NCBI GenBank assembly: GCA_964017045.1
Contig: OZ024810.1
Span: 14,930,704-14,994,703 of the forward strand
DNA length: 64,000 nucleotides
Source of the DNA: Omphiscola glabra
Taxonomy: Eukaryota; Mollusca; Gastropoda; Lymnaeidae
Direction of reading: 5' to 3'
Shown here: piece by piece, positions 10,801 through 23,112 of the stretch
How the letters are laid out: every line of letters begins with the position of its first letter
How positions within the stretch are numbered: position 1 is the first letter of the stretch
The notes under the pieces: model-generated
Databases searched by the model: none
What the model saw: only the letters and a program-made list of their open reading frames with translations
Told to the model about the DNA's origin: nothing
Program-made: the position numbers and the translations under genes

Positions 10801-13800
10801 CTAACAGGATTCGGCGTATCTTATTCGGTGGAGCACTTTCGACACAAGGCTTTTCCTCGCCACAAAACACAGCAGGATGAAAAGCCCTTCACATCCGTGC
10901 GCCAAATCGTGGATGATCCAAAGATAGGGAATATCCGCAACCAGCGCGATGAAGTAGAAAACCCAGCTCATGCCCATCAGAAGTGTGAGATTGACACACA
11001 GTAACAGCTGGTGGCGTTCATTGCCGTTTTTCCTGGAACTCCTTCGGCGGAACTGTACGCTCTTGCTTATTGATCGGATGACGATGCAGGAACTCGTTAA
11101 GGACGTGGTGAGGCTGATGAAGACCGGGATGCCAAAGGTGAAGAGCATAGCGTTGTCGTCTCCTATCCAGCAGGGTCCCAGTTTACCATAGTCCATGGAG
11201 AAAATTTTAGTTTTGTCTAAAATAAAGCATGTGGACGCCCAAAACGTCGGAATACCCCAGCAGAGAGCCGAGCCCTTGTAAAAAATGCCGGCATCGTCGA
11301 GTGATGGAGTGGTTAATTGCAGGGTGTACGCCAGGTGGGCAGCCATGAAGGACAGCCAGGTGAACGAGGCCAACCAGGCGGCGTGGTGGATCAGAGAGTA
11401 TATCTCACATGCCAGGTTCTCGAGGCTCTGGCTGAACAAGAACATGAGGTGCGCCACGAGCAGGGACACGGACAGCGAGAGTATGATCTTTCCCGGCACA
11501 TTCTGTCGCAACTCCAAGAGCACTCCGTAAACCACGAGGCAGAGGATCAGGCAGACGATGTTTAGAAGAGAGGCCGCCAGTGACAGATAGCGTTCCACTG
11601 ATGATGTGTCTTTCAAAACTATGACTTTGCAGTCGCGGCTGACATCTCCGTTTGTATCACCTTCAACTGATTGATAAAGCGAACAAACAATCGCTCCAGT
11701 GTCAGTTGATATAAATGAGTTGTTTTCATAAACATAAAATTCCTCCTCAGGCAACGCCCCCTGCAACACCTCAATAACCGATACATTGTTGCCATCAGGC
11801 ATGCTTCTTTGTAGAATTTTGGTTATCACAGTAGCGTTGTCTGCAATACTGGAGACAATTAAGTATCCGTCAAAGATAATGTAATCTGAAAACATAAAGT
11901 GCAGGTACACTGAAGTTGAACACTCCAAGGAGGTTAGATTTTCAAATTTCCGCTTGCACAAAGGGAGAATAACGCGGTCTATGACAGCATCACTCGTGTA
12001 CTCATTGATTGAGAAAATTATTTGAACATCAAAAGCATCATTGGGTATGTCTCTTTCATCGACGTCAATGACGTATTCCCCAAGTTTATTAACAGTTACC
12101 GGGATTGACGTGAGCTTCAGCTCCCGATGTGGTTTACAAAATGGTTCTAACAGCCTGTTAGTTTCGAATGTAGGACTGGTGGATAATTTGATCTCTGATA
12201 GTTTGAAGTTCTCCGAGTGACCTTTCTTAACCAGTTCGGGCACCAATTCCGTCATGTATTGCAGAAGCTCTTGGAAATGGCTCAGCTCCTCGAAGAGTAT
12301 GATTATCTGTATGTCAGTGTCGTAGCCTTTTGTCTCCGAAGTGGGTCCGAGCTCGAAGTCGTCAGGATAAACACTATTGAAATCAGGACCTTTGGCCGCC
12401 GAGCTGTTCCTTAAGTCAGTCGGGTCATGAACGGAAGTCTCGTCAGGTACGTCAACACATTTTTTTCTGCTCGTCTTGAAGCAAACGCGGTTTTGTAACA
12501 CGTAAACCGATTCGTTAAATCTAACGTGTAGCTCAGCTACGATGTGGTCATTTATCACGTCGGTTAAAGATCGGCTGGCGATGTGTAGTGGCTTTACAAA
12601 GTCCCTTAAAACACTTTTCGCCCAAATCGTTGTCATTCGTTGAAGAGAATAAACCGCAGACCTGTTCACGCCTTCACTAGCCATATTATTATCGCCGTTA
12701 TTGTCTTTCATCCGACCCCCTGAGGACATGGTCTCCCCTGGAGATCCACTTGGGTAATCTAAATGAGCTGTAAGTAAGTAACCATACCGTAAGTTCAACC
12801 CTATTGTAAAATTATTATTTCTAAATGTGATGGAATTCAAATAAATTTTTTGCAAAGATCCGCTACTGTTAAAATCCCCGTCTCCCATTCGCCAATGGAG
12901 TAGCCGCCGGTGGAAATAACGGACACATTTTCGAGCAAAAAGCGTAAATCCTTTTCGGCAGAACGCTATCGATGATTTAAAGAAATTGGCGAAATTTTTC
13001 GGTTTTACTAAAGATTTAAAGGCGTCTGCCTCTGAATCGTCTTCCGATGAAATGAGTCGTACTCTAGACCGGAAGTTAAACAATAATGTAAATCCAACGA
13101 CTGGAAGGTAAGGTAGATAGATGCTCAGGCACGCCAAGGGGCACCTCGTTATATTTGGATCCGTGTAACCGTTGTCGATTGTTTCGTTAAAATGATAACA
13201 GAGATAGCAGTGCGGGTTCTTGTACGAATTCACAAGCAGGCCATCGCTGAACGCGATTTGATAGTACCCGCATATTTCGGCAACGTGCTTCCTACTCAAC
13301 GGGGACATTTTTGTGGATTCTTTGGCCACTTCCACATACTGTTGGGCTTGATATTCATTAGAGGTGTCTGGCCCATTACATCGGATCGATTTATAAAAAC
13401 AGTTCATCCGACCCGTGTGAGGCAGTGCACTTTCAGCTTGACACGTGTGGTTTTCCGTGGGATCAGACATATTACCGGACAATGTATAGACGAGGTCGGT
13501 CAAGGTCACAGCAGCAGCTCCATCGCAGGCTACGTGAGTTTCGTAGAACTGTACACCATTTACTGGAGCTCCGTTGCACAGACCACAGAAGACATTGAGG
13601 AAATGGAATATATGAGAGCCCAACTGAAATGTCACAGGGACGATGTCTTGAATAAGTCTTTTTGCATCTGAATACGAGTCAAGCTCCTCACAGCGCCCTT
13701 TTATCTCAGACATTGGCATCCCCACAGCAAAATGATAATTGTTCGCCCCTGGGCTGTTGATTTTCGCGTGAAGTTCTTGAAACCTCGCAATTATTTCTGG

Positions 13801-14357
13801 ACTTTGTGAACATTTGTCCACAAAAAAGACTCCCTTTGATACCCAATATCTACACGTCGACGACCTGGCCCACTGCACAGCAGTGTGATACTGTAGCACG
13901 TGTGTGTAGTTTTGGACTCTGGATAGAATTGTTTTAAGAAAAGTTAGATGGCCATCGCGAATATCCACGCCCAGACACAGTTGGAAGTAATCGAGGCAGC
14001 AGTCTCCGTACAGCCAACACAGATCATCACACTGGCATCGATACTGCAAAAAGGTGGTGATCTCAAGGCCGCAATATTCTCCACAGCTGTTTGAGTATGA
14101 GCACTTTTCTAGGTCGTCTTTTGGGGACAGTGTGTGCGCATCATAAAACTCTTCCAGCCTGCAGGTGTGTGTTATTTTTTTGGAGTCAAAGGCTGTTTCT
14201 CTCCTCTGCCTCATGGGAGGGGAAGAACTGCCGGAAATCTTTTTATGTTTACTGAACACATTCTTCGAAGAAGTAAATGTTTTCTTCCAGTCCACCACTT
14301 CAGGTGACTGTTTCTCTTTGCTTGAACAAAGATTTATTACAGTTTTCTTGTCTTCTT
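10801..14357 (-). CDS. Receptor gene B: SMB-containing secretin/methuselah-like 7TM receptor, last exon
   Basis: A single exon encoding 1165 residues counted from the GTG at 14298, with about 20 more in-frame codons back to a phase-1 acceptor (exon from 14357). Counting from that GTG, Cys 66, 72, 76, 88, 90, 94, 100, 101 and 108 form an SMB module. A cysteine-rich ectodomain with two (Y/F)xNxxCxLC motifs and many N-glycosylation sites follows. The last ~265 residues hold seven hydrophobic helices with the class-B-type NVPGK loop and GPCWIG in extracellular loop 2. No GPS proteolysis motif is visible before TM1. It should sit in the plasma membrane with the N-terminus outside and signal through G proteins; the ligand is unknown. 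This copy lacks the 27-bp duplication seen in the others and is intact. Confidence 0.92.
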
Positions 14358-14885
14358 CTGAAACAGATACACAGATGATTTTTAAAGATATAAATCGTTA
14401 CCAACACTATTCAAAAGTAATTGTGATTACTTGCTAGAGAATCTTCGCATTTAGTGATCGATGTTAGCTTTATCCCTAACAGCATCTGTATTCAAGTGAT
14501 CAATGTTACTTATTTTGACCACATCATGTGTATGATCATACGCTTTAAGGACTCTAAAATAAACCGTCGACAAAGAAAGAAAGGAACATCACGTAAACGT
14601 TATGTTGGTGTAGACGGAAACTTTATGATGCCAACACCAAGAAATTCAAAGGGGGAACCCTACAAACTATTAGATGATAAAACTATTTGGATTTACATTT
14701 AAAAACATTTATTTTTGCAATGTTTTTTGTCTAAGACGTCTTAAACACAAAAGTTTTCTTGTTGTAGTCGAAAAACATATAAATACATTTACACTCGACC
14801 AATAAACGTTTCCCAACAAAAAAATAAATAAATAAATAAATTACTAAAATTTTGAACTTAAAACATAACCGACTCGTTTGAACAC

Positions 14886-14952
14886 TGTCCTGACTGAGGA
14901 CCAGGTAGCAGTCTATGATTCCTAACACGAACATTAGAGGCGTGAAGATCAT
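14886..14952 (-). CDS. Putative signal-peptide exon 1 of gene B
   Basis: Same frame and sequence as exon 1 of gene A, with the ATG at 14952 and candidate phase-1 donors at exon ends 14895 or 14886. Intron 1 would be about 530 bp to the acceptor at 14359-14358. Confidence 0.5.
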
Positions 14953-15028
14953 TGTGGCGAAGGCTCAGTCTTTCATCACGCGTCCTTATTTTTCCCATGA
15001 GTGATGTTCAGCTCTGTTGTCTCCTTCC

Positions 15029-15035
15029 TTTTTAT
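15029..15035 (-). promoter_or_regulatory. TATA-like box upstream of gene B
   Basis: ATAAAAA on the minus strand, 77 bp upstream of the inferred ATG. Confidence 0.4.
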
Positions 15036-16030
15036 GGCTTATGAGGTAATGAATTATGTAGGTCTAAAACAAGGCGAGATGCTGTCCAATCACGGGGAGT
15101 GCTTACAAAATCTGTGTGATAAATTAATCGGTAGGATCACGATACTAAGAGGTATCACCGTTGTTGAATCACTTCACAGGCTGGCTGCACACGTTAGCAT
15201 CATGAAACTGGAAGGTATCGTCATAATTATTTTATCACTTCGGGCAGGCTGTACGACAGGCGCTTCTAGAAATACAGACACATAATTTGCCGCATAAATG
15301 CAAAGAGAGGGTAAATACCAGTAGAAAGCGAAAGATGCAGAGAATAAATCATAGACTAAGGACATATATTATATAGACTGAATGGATAGATATGGACACA
15401 CATGCAGATGCGCAGACAGATGTAGATACACGGATAGACGGATTAACAAACAGAGACGGTCTACCGATAGGTAGACATTAGCAATGATGGACAGCTATCA
15501 AGTTCTAAGAAATGCATCTACACAGACAGGCTAGTAGACAGAACCCCTTTCGCCGCCCCCGCCCCCTCCTTGTTGCAACCAAAGGCTGTGGACCTTGTTT
15601 CCTCTCTGCCGTCACCTACTGCCTACATTAAATCACTCACCCAATTGTGGTCTATTGCATCTCCCTTAAAATCCTCTCGGATACTACATTACAGTTTAGT
15701 GTTTATTTTAACTTTTATATTGTTTTTATTGTTGTTTTTTCGCTGAAGAAGGCTCCTTGCCGACGCGTGCGTTGTTTCGTTACTCCCCTTCTTTCCGGGT
15801 TTTCCCATACTTAGTTTCACTCATTTTATTCATACTAAAAGACAATTAGACCAAAATATTCACAGGTCCACAACATGACAATTGTTTGATGGAATCAAGA
15901 ACTTGGGCTTTAGTCAGTCTTTCACGTAGCTCAAGGGCAGACTCTTATCATTTCGCAAAGTAAGGAAACATGAAAAACAAATCATGGTAAAATAACAAAT
16001 GCAATTCTCAGACTCGACACAGCCTCCACG

Positions 16031-16453
16031 TCTATGAGAACTGATGCTGTTGTTTTTGTTGTTGTTCGTCCTTCGCATGCAAAAATGACCAAGGGAAGAT
16101 TCCCCGGTGAGCGTACGGGCATCCTGTCAGTCCTGTTTGTACATGGAAAGGTTTCCCGCACGTGGCGCACGCGTATTTTTTAGTTCTAGTTGGATTTGAG
16201 ACGATTCTGTCTTTTTTTTTCTTGCCATGGTCTTTCTTTGGTCATGATCGTTGTTATTGTTCTACGAGGACATTTTCTCCCACGTTCCACGATCCATGGC
16301 AAGTGTCTCCCGCCAATCAAGGTCAAGGTCCATGTTTTTCAGTAAAGCTTTGAGACAGCCTTAGAAGCGCTTTTTTTTTCCTCATCACCGGAACGCTTGC
16401 CATTGGTGAGTTCAATAGTTATCATTACCCCTGCTATTCCTATAATTTTAAAG
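16031..16453 (-). mobile_element. Decayed LINE C-terminus, unit 2
   Basis: Counterpart of the relic at 3715-4130. It retains the gttccac stretch missing from units 1 and 4, and the zinc-binding-like tail has a C-to-other change (cacgtggcgcacg near 16161). Confidence 0.5.
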
Positions 16454-17500
16454 TAACAAAAAAACACAAACGTTTTGTTTTTTTGGATCGACTCATTGAT
16501 TGTTCAGACAGCCCAGAAACGGCCTCGACTCTCACTTTAATTAAGAACATATTTTTAGTTCAACGCCTGATTATCACCACACTTGTGTATGTGTTTACCG
16601 GTATCCTAGTAACCATTTATTTGTCACGGTGACGATATATCAGGCAGTTATCAGCTGTATTATTTTTAATTCCGGTCTATTTTACTTGCTTTAAAAAAAA
16701 AGGGTGGGAATATGTTGTAAGATGTTTGTGACAGCTTGCAACACATGTTACCGTGTTTGTTTGTTAAAGAAAACTTGTAAAATAATTGTATGATGATGGA
16801 GACATGCGCAGGTTGTGGCCACTTGTTAAACGCCATCTCTTCGCCAGCACAGGTCAAGTGGATGGTCACACCAGTAAAAAGTATTCAGCTAATTTTAGAT
16901 TTGAGAAGATGCTTGTTAACCGTGCCTCCATAAAACTTCGCTACCAGAATATGGTTGTGAAATCCCCATTTTAGTCAATGTGGGGGGGGGGGGGCGCACG
17001 GTGTTGGGGGTGTGTTCGGGTGATCGTGTTACAAGAGTATACTTTCAGTGTTACATTTTGATAAGTGTGCCTTTCGAGATTCATTTCTAATCTTTACAGC
17101 AAGATATTTTTAAACACCTTAACACTGTTTAAAACAAGAAAGAACATGTCCAAACCAAACGAATCAAAGCTTTCAAATTAAAAGTATATTTTGAAAACAA
17201 AAATCTTAGAGTTTTAACCATTGAAGAATTTTTAAATGCTCTATTGAACGGGGAAACGTTCGAATTGATACCCTGTCTGTCATGATTAGCGTCACAATTC
17301 TTCAATTGTCAAAATGAATTGTTTGGTTATCTGTATTACTCATTACATTATGTAATTTTTCAAAAACTATTTTTAAATAATTCATCATTGGGCTCCACAG
17401 TGGAAGCCATTTATACTTAAATTTACAGGCAGTCCGTAACAAATTAACTTAAACTGACAAGTCCATAAAAAGTTATATGTATGCATATATATACATATAC

Positions 17501-17545
17501 CCGTGGTCTCCAACCCATGGCCTCCAACCCATGGCCTCCAATCCC
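17501..17545. repeat. Short 14-bp minisatellite, unit 2
   Basis: About three copies of CCCATGGCCTCCAA-like sequence at the position equivalent to 5201. Confidence 0.8.
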
Positions 17546-20500
17546 AAGTTTCCTGTTGTGTTCCCATTTAGATATGTATTTATTTATTTTCAGGATATCA
17601 GTATTGTTGGTGGTGTTAGTGGTATACATTTTTAAGTATTTTCTTTGTTTGCATAAATGATGGCCAGCGAAAACATCATGTCAAATGGACGTTTTTGTGT
17701 AAATCGAAAGAATTAAAACGATTTTTGTAAAGACCATGCATTGAAAAATTGAAAATACAAACTTAGCTACATTTATATTTAAAACTTGTCTTAAAAATAA
17801 AAAAATGGATAGCGGCGGGGAATGGAATACATAGTTCTTTCTTTTCTGTTATTTTTTTTCCTCTTTCTTTTCTGTTAATTTTTTTTTCTGTCTTTTCTGT
17901 TATTGGGAAAATAATGGGCGGGGTTGGAAATTGTTTAATTTCTAGAAAACCGGTAGCGTCTTTCAAGCAAAGCATGTTTAAACACATGGGGCGGAAAGGG
18001 GAGGGGACACTAGTAAAAGTAGAAAAAATAAAGCCGCTAACATAAATGTGGCTATGATTAGAGGTAATATGTTTAGGACATAAGTGAATACAGAAGATAA
18101 TTCGTTTTGAGACTTTTTCAAGCTGGACTAAAACTATTTTCAACAAATAAGTTCGCTCATAGAAGAATAGATTTATAATACCAAAAATATAAAATACGTT
18201 TTTGAAAGATCAGGTTTCGAAAGTAATAACCCCCGGCACAAGCAGACGTTCTTAAAGATTAACTTTAAATGTTGCCATTATGTGAGTAAAAAGTAATGTA
18301 GGTCACGGTTTAATTCTAGACGCTGTTCGCATGTTAATAAATTGAAAGATTTCTTTTACAAGGCCACCCCAAAGGCATTTTTGTTTGTCTACCTAATCGA
18401 TATTTCTCAGAGACTGAAAATTAGCTGTCCCCTGATTTGTAAATTGTGTGGATTCGATTAGAGCGATATACCGTTTAACTGGTCAATTAGAAAATACAGT
18501 TTCTTGGCAAGAAGTTGTTGTGCTGTTCCGATCTTTGGAAATGTTAAAATGAAAGCGTGGAACTCACAGCTAGGTCCGTTCGAAGTGGGGAAAAGGTTGA
18601 GGTTGGGAGGGGGAAGAGCGGGGCCCTTGATCCGGTCGCCAAACCTCAAAAAAAAAAGGGGGGGGGCTGCAAAAATACTCCTTAGATAGGAACTTAATAG
18701 TGAATAAAACGAGAAAATTTAATGTACTTCAGAAAGACAAGGGGCGCCAGTGTAGAGTGTTTTTTTCTTTAATTGTCCCTTCCTGGAGACACTTCTATAT
18801 ATTTAGAGGCACACTGCCTACAAAGCAATAACAATAAATTAATGTTATTTTTTTTTAAAATTAATTTTTGATTTTCATAGACTTTTCTATGCAGGTCTCA
18901 ATCATTTACAAACGCCATGTTCAAATGCAGAAATGAACACTGATATTCCGTTTGGTCAATCTCTTAACTAGCTGTTCGGTACTTCTACGTTAATGTGAGC
19001 CAGCATAGTGGGTCTTAACCTAGACGAAAACATGATTACAATTTATTTCACGACAGACTTTTCATAACAATTTTGACTGCTAAATCTATTCAGATCAATT
19101 GTTAGAGGCTATGTTTTACGAAGACATTGTCTAAAAATAGTAGCATAACGTAATGTGATGTGAAGTTTTCCGTTCTTAAAAAATGACAAACCCTATTGGT
19201 ACGGTGATGAATTTGTACACAAAACATGCCATTATTTACACATTTTCTTCAACAATTTCACTCCACGTATATATATACATATATATAACAATCTCCTAAC
19301 AAGCTTTTCGCTTCTTTTACGTTAATGTGAGCCAGCATAGTGGCTCTTAACCTACACGAAAACTTGATTACAATTTTATTTTACGACAGATTTTACAAAA
19401 AAATTGTTGACTGCTTAAGATACTCAGATCCATTGAATATTATGTTGGATATTATTGTATTTTAATGAATATAAACAATTCATTGATTATCAAAATTATT
19501 CCCATTCAAATTTGTACCGGGTACGTGTTAATTTCATTTTCGCATTCTTAAGGTCATTTTAAATGTTTAGTGTGCAATCTCGTTAGTGCAGTACAAAGTG
19601 CGCAATTTTATTAGTGCACATCATGATGCGCAATCCCTTTACTACATTCCGTGGTGCGCAATCTTATTTGTACATTGCCCAGCAGGCAATGATCTGAATT
19701 TTTAACCGTTTTTTAAAACGTTTCTGCCAATAATTACAAAATAAAAACTTTATATATCGAATTATCTTTAAACGTGTTTGTAGGTTATTAATTATAATAG
19801 TAACTCAAGGCGAATTAATTAAAACATTTTTGTATTGTCAGAATGAACGTATCTATCTCTGATACATGTAATTACCCGAAATATCCATTCATTTAAAATA
19901 CCATCCATGTGTTGTTAATATGACACAAACAGTGTACACATGGTATTGATTTATGCTTTATTTTTTTTATTTTTTTTTAAATGTTCATATTTCCTCTGAC
20001 GCGCACTTGTTCATTTATAATAATCTCCACATAACGAACTCATTTTAACGAACTAAGCCCAGAAGAAAAGAGGGGTGTGTGGTGAGACAACTCTCTTTAC
20101 CCTACCTTGGATGCATGTGGACGTCGACCATTGTCTTCCTTTCTATGAGCAGAAGATTATTTCATTCACTTGCTAAAACCTTGCTGTTTTACTTTATTTT
20201 ATGTGTAATATATATATTTTTGTTTTGTTATACGTTGATGTAAATGTTATTATGTGGAATGTGTTTTTAATAAAACATTTGTGTTTTCTAATGTCAACAC
20301 TAAAATGGCCGAGTCTTGTGTTACTTAATACCGGAGCACTTGTGACATTAACGCATGGTTTGCGAATCATCAGCTTACGGCTCAAACCTTAAAATCGAGG
20401 CAAGGACCCTTACATTTTAAAAAAAATATAATAATATAATATTTTATAGCTGTTTTTAAGAATGTGTGATTTTCTTCAAATAACCCATAGAATACTAAAT

Positions 20501-23008
20501 TTCCTTATTTGTATGTATATGGCTAAAAGAGAAAAAGTTTATTAGAGCATATTTGAATCTGGATACGTGTGTTAATGTGGTAAATTTATAACAGGAAGTC
20601 ATCATCTTACAGCAAGGATATCAATTATACAGCAATGCTGCTCCTCAACCTCACAGTTGCGCTCTCCGGTCAGCGCGAAATAGGGAATCCCCACAAGTGA
20701 TCGAATATTCCCAATATTTTGCTGCCAAACCGAGGATCTCGGGTATCATTTAATACTGACACAATTTAAAACTGAAACGGAGAACTTGCTGCGTGATGTC
20801 AGAGTTTGAAAACTAAGAACCCGGTTGTAGTCCATTTCTCTATAAAATTCTATTACGAACCGTTATAAATGGAGAATTTAATCTCTTAATTTTAGTCTAT
20901 GGCTCGTTCTAAAAACAGTCCATAATAAAGAACGATACCAAAGTTTAAAAATAATAACAACGAAAATGACAATCAAGGCGAGAGCTAATTACAATTAATA
21001 ACTTTTTAATTTGTGAACTTCAATTAAATTATAACAGCAAGAGAAATATGATTAAAATTATAAACTTACAGATTTGCTGGTACCGGTACAGTTTATAAAA
21101 TACAATCTGCACAAAATTGTACGAGGAAAAAGAAAAATCTACACACAACAAAGTATTAAATAATGACACAGCACATCTCGTGGTAAAGGAAAGGAACATC
21201 TCTCCCCCCGTCATTTAATCTTAGCCCTTTTATACCCAGTTTCAGAGATCATTCTCGAAATGGAAGACGCAGTCTTACTGCTTCCCGCATTCTCGAGATC
21301 ATTCTATCATGTTCGACAGAAACGGACGATAGTAGCTAAAATGTCAACAAAATGATATTTTTCTAGCCGCCCTTAACACGGCTTTGACCGAAAAGAGGTC
21401 AGGCACGTGGAGTGCGGGCCAAGCGTGTATCAAAACACGTCATCCTTAATAAAAATAAATTAATGTGAACTGAAAAAAATATATGTTTATGAATCGTGGG
21501 AGTCTTAATCTTTAATGAATTAACGAATGTTTAAATTTTTCATCAAATTCATTCTCATTTTTTAAAAAAAAGATAAAAAGAAGTCTTAAAAAGTTGTCTA
21601 TTGTTTAAAGTCATTCAAAAAAAAAACGATTACAAAATATATAGAAATTAGATCCCCGCTGTCAAATTTAATATTAAACATTGATTAAAACTATTATTTA
21701 TTCTATCACGTTTGTAAAGAATATCTTCCAGGCGTCGTTATATATAAACGAGGTTGTTTTAGGATTCCCGCCGACCAGCTTGCTTCAGTGGACAGCAGAC
21801 GATAATAGAAGTTGTATCTGGCCTTGATCACGAGCTGCCAGAAGTTTAAGAGATTCATTTCCTATTTGTTTATTAATGATTACGTCACGTTACTGTGCTT
21901 GATTACTTCTACCTGATTAAAAAAGCCTTTCTTCAAAACAAGATTATTCCATTTCCTTTTTCAAATAAATTTTTTAAAGAAACATTTTTTTAGTTTTTAA
22001 ATGGCATTTTCAATTTCTATTCTTGTTCTATTTTTTATTTAATGAACTTCAAATTACAGAATTGCGCCTGATGATAAATTAATATAATCACGAACATAAT
22101 ACATATGATCTATGACAATGATTTTTATTTCCGTATGTTGTTTATCCCATTTCGCTGGCAGCCTGCACCACAAAATTGGAAAATGGGAAAAATCTCAAAA
22201 CTGACTCATTTTCAGATCAAAACATAACAATTTGTGAATTCATCACAATTTAAAAAAAATAATAATAATGAAGCAACATATCACTTCATTATTATACACA
22301 TAATAAAATAAATGTATAAAGGAAGAATTAAGTATATAAGTGTGTTTATTTTTTTAAAATTAAAGTTGTTCGAAAATATAACTTTTTTACATAAGTGTGT
22401 TTTATAAAATTAAGTCAAGGAAGAGACATACTATCTTTTTTTTTTTTTTTAATATTAAAAAAATCAGGTAGAAACATGTTAAATAGCAAATGTAACATCA
22501 AATTTTAACACTTTCGTGTTTGATGGGAATGATGCAGATGCGTAGTCTTCAAACAACAGCTCTACAGGCTCAGTACAATGTAACGTTTGCGACCGCCTTG
22601 TCTCAAGGCGCCCAAAACATTTGTTGTTTCATTGTTGTCTGAAATGGCTTTAAAATATCTACTTTTTCACAGGCACCCATCGTTTTCTTTTGCTGTAGGC
22701 CGAGGATATCAAAAGATGTTTTTTCTCAGTCTCTGCTAAGCTGTCTTAACTAGTAGCTAATCTTTTATAGTTATATTATATTTTTAAAAAAAGTAAGATA
22801 ACTGTGTTATCCTTATAGTTGACAGTTAACATAACGAAACACAAACAATAATTAGCAATAAAATTCCCTCCCCCTGCCCCCCCCCCCACCTTTTTTTTCC
22901 TTGTCTTTAACTTTCCCAAATCAAAAAGATTGCTGCGTTGAATCAAAGATTTTGCTTTAAATAATGAATGTGTATGCTGTGATCAAAATTTAACTTGTAG
23001 CATGTTAG

Positions 23009-23014
23009 TTTATT
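23009..23014 (-). terminator. AATAAA polyadenylation signal of gene C
   Basis: Minus-strand AATAAA about 100 nt past the stop, as in the other copies. Confidence 0.55.
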
Positions 23015-23112
23015 TAAATTCATGACTGAATTGACCAGATTCATAAAACCACACAAGTAACTTGTTGGTTTTTTTTGTATAGGACCCTCGTGTTCGCAAC
23101 CATGCGGATAAA

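Larger units (their letters stand above)
15060..22900. other. Intergenic spacer between genes B and C: no convincing gene
   Basis: Same order of elements as the unit 1 spacer. Private differences include a G-run near 16982-16993, loss of about 20 bp near 17272 (ctcttgtccaggacattccatg absent) and a 4-bp-shifted A-tract near 19740. Only short ORFs are present, none recognisable. Confidence 0.75.
10631..22942. repeat. Tandem unit 2 of the receptor-gene array
   Basis: Complete 12.3 kb unit containing gene B and its upstream spacer. The gene is of the second sequence type (shared with gene E). The spacer resembles units 1 and 3 with its own private differences. Confidence 0.95.

Noticed and set aside
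10631..10870. 79-codon minus-strand frame overlapping the 3' end of gene B, repeated in units 3-5
   Set aside because: It starts inside the receptor coding region in another frame and runs into the 3' UTR; present in every copy because the copies are near-identical.
12217..13671. Plus-strand frames of 65-193 codons opposite the receptor genes (also at 213-1231, 24854-25872, 37210-38228, 49221-50702)
   Set aside because: Shadows of the receptor coding sequence on the other strand; they change length with small substitutions and lack any domain signal.
14454..14702. 82-codon plus-strand frame (ending YKLLDDKTIWIYI) repeated at 2152, 39149 and 51485
   Set aside because: It lies antisense inside the inferred intron, is broken by substitutions in unit 3 (stop near 26934), and its apparent conservation only reflects recent duplication.
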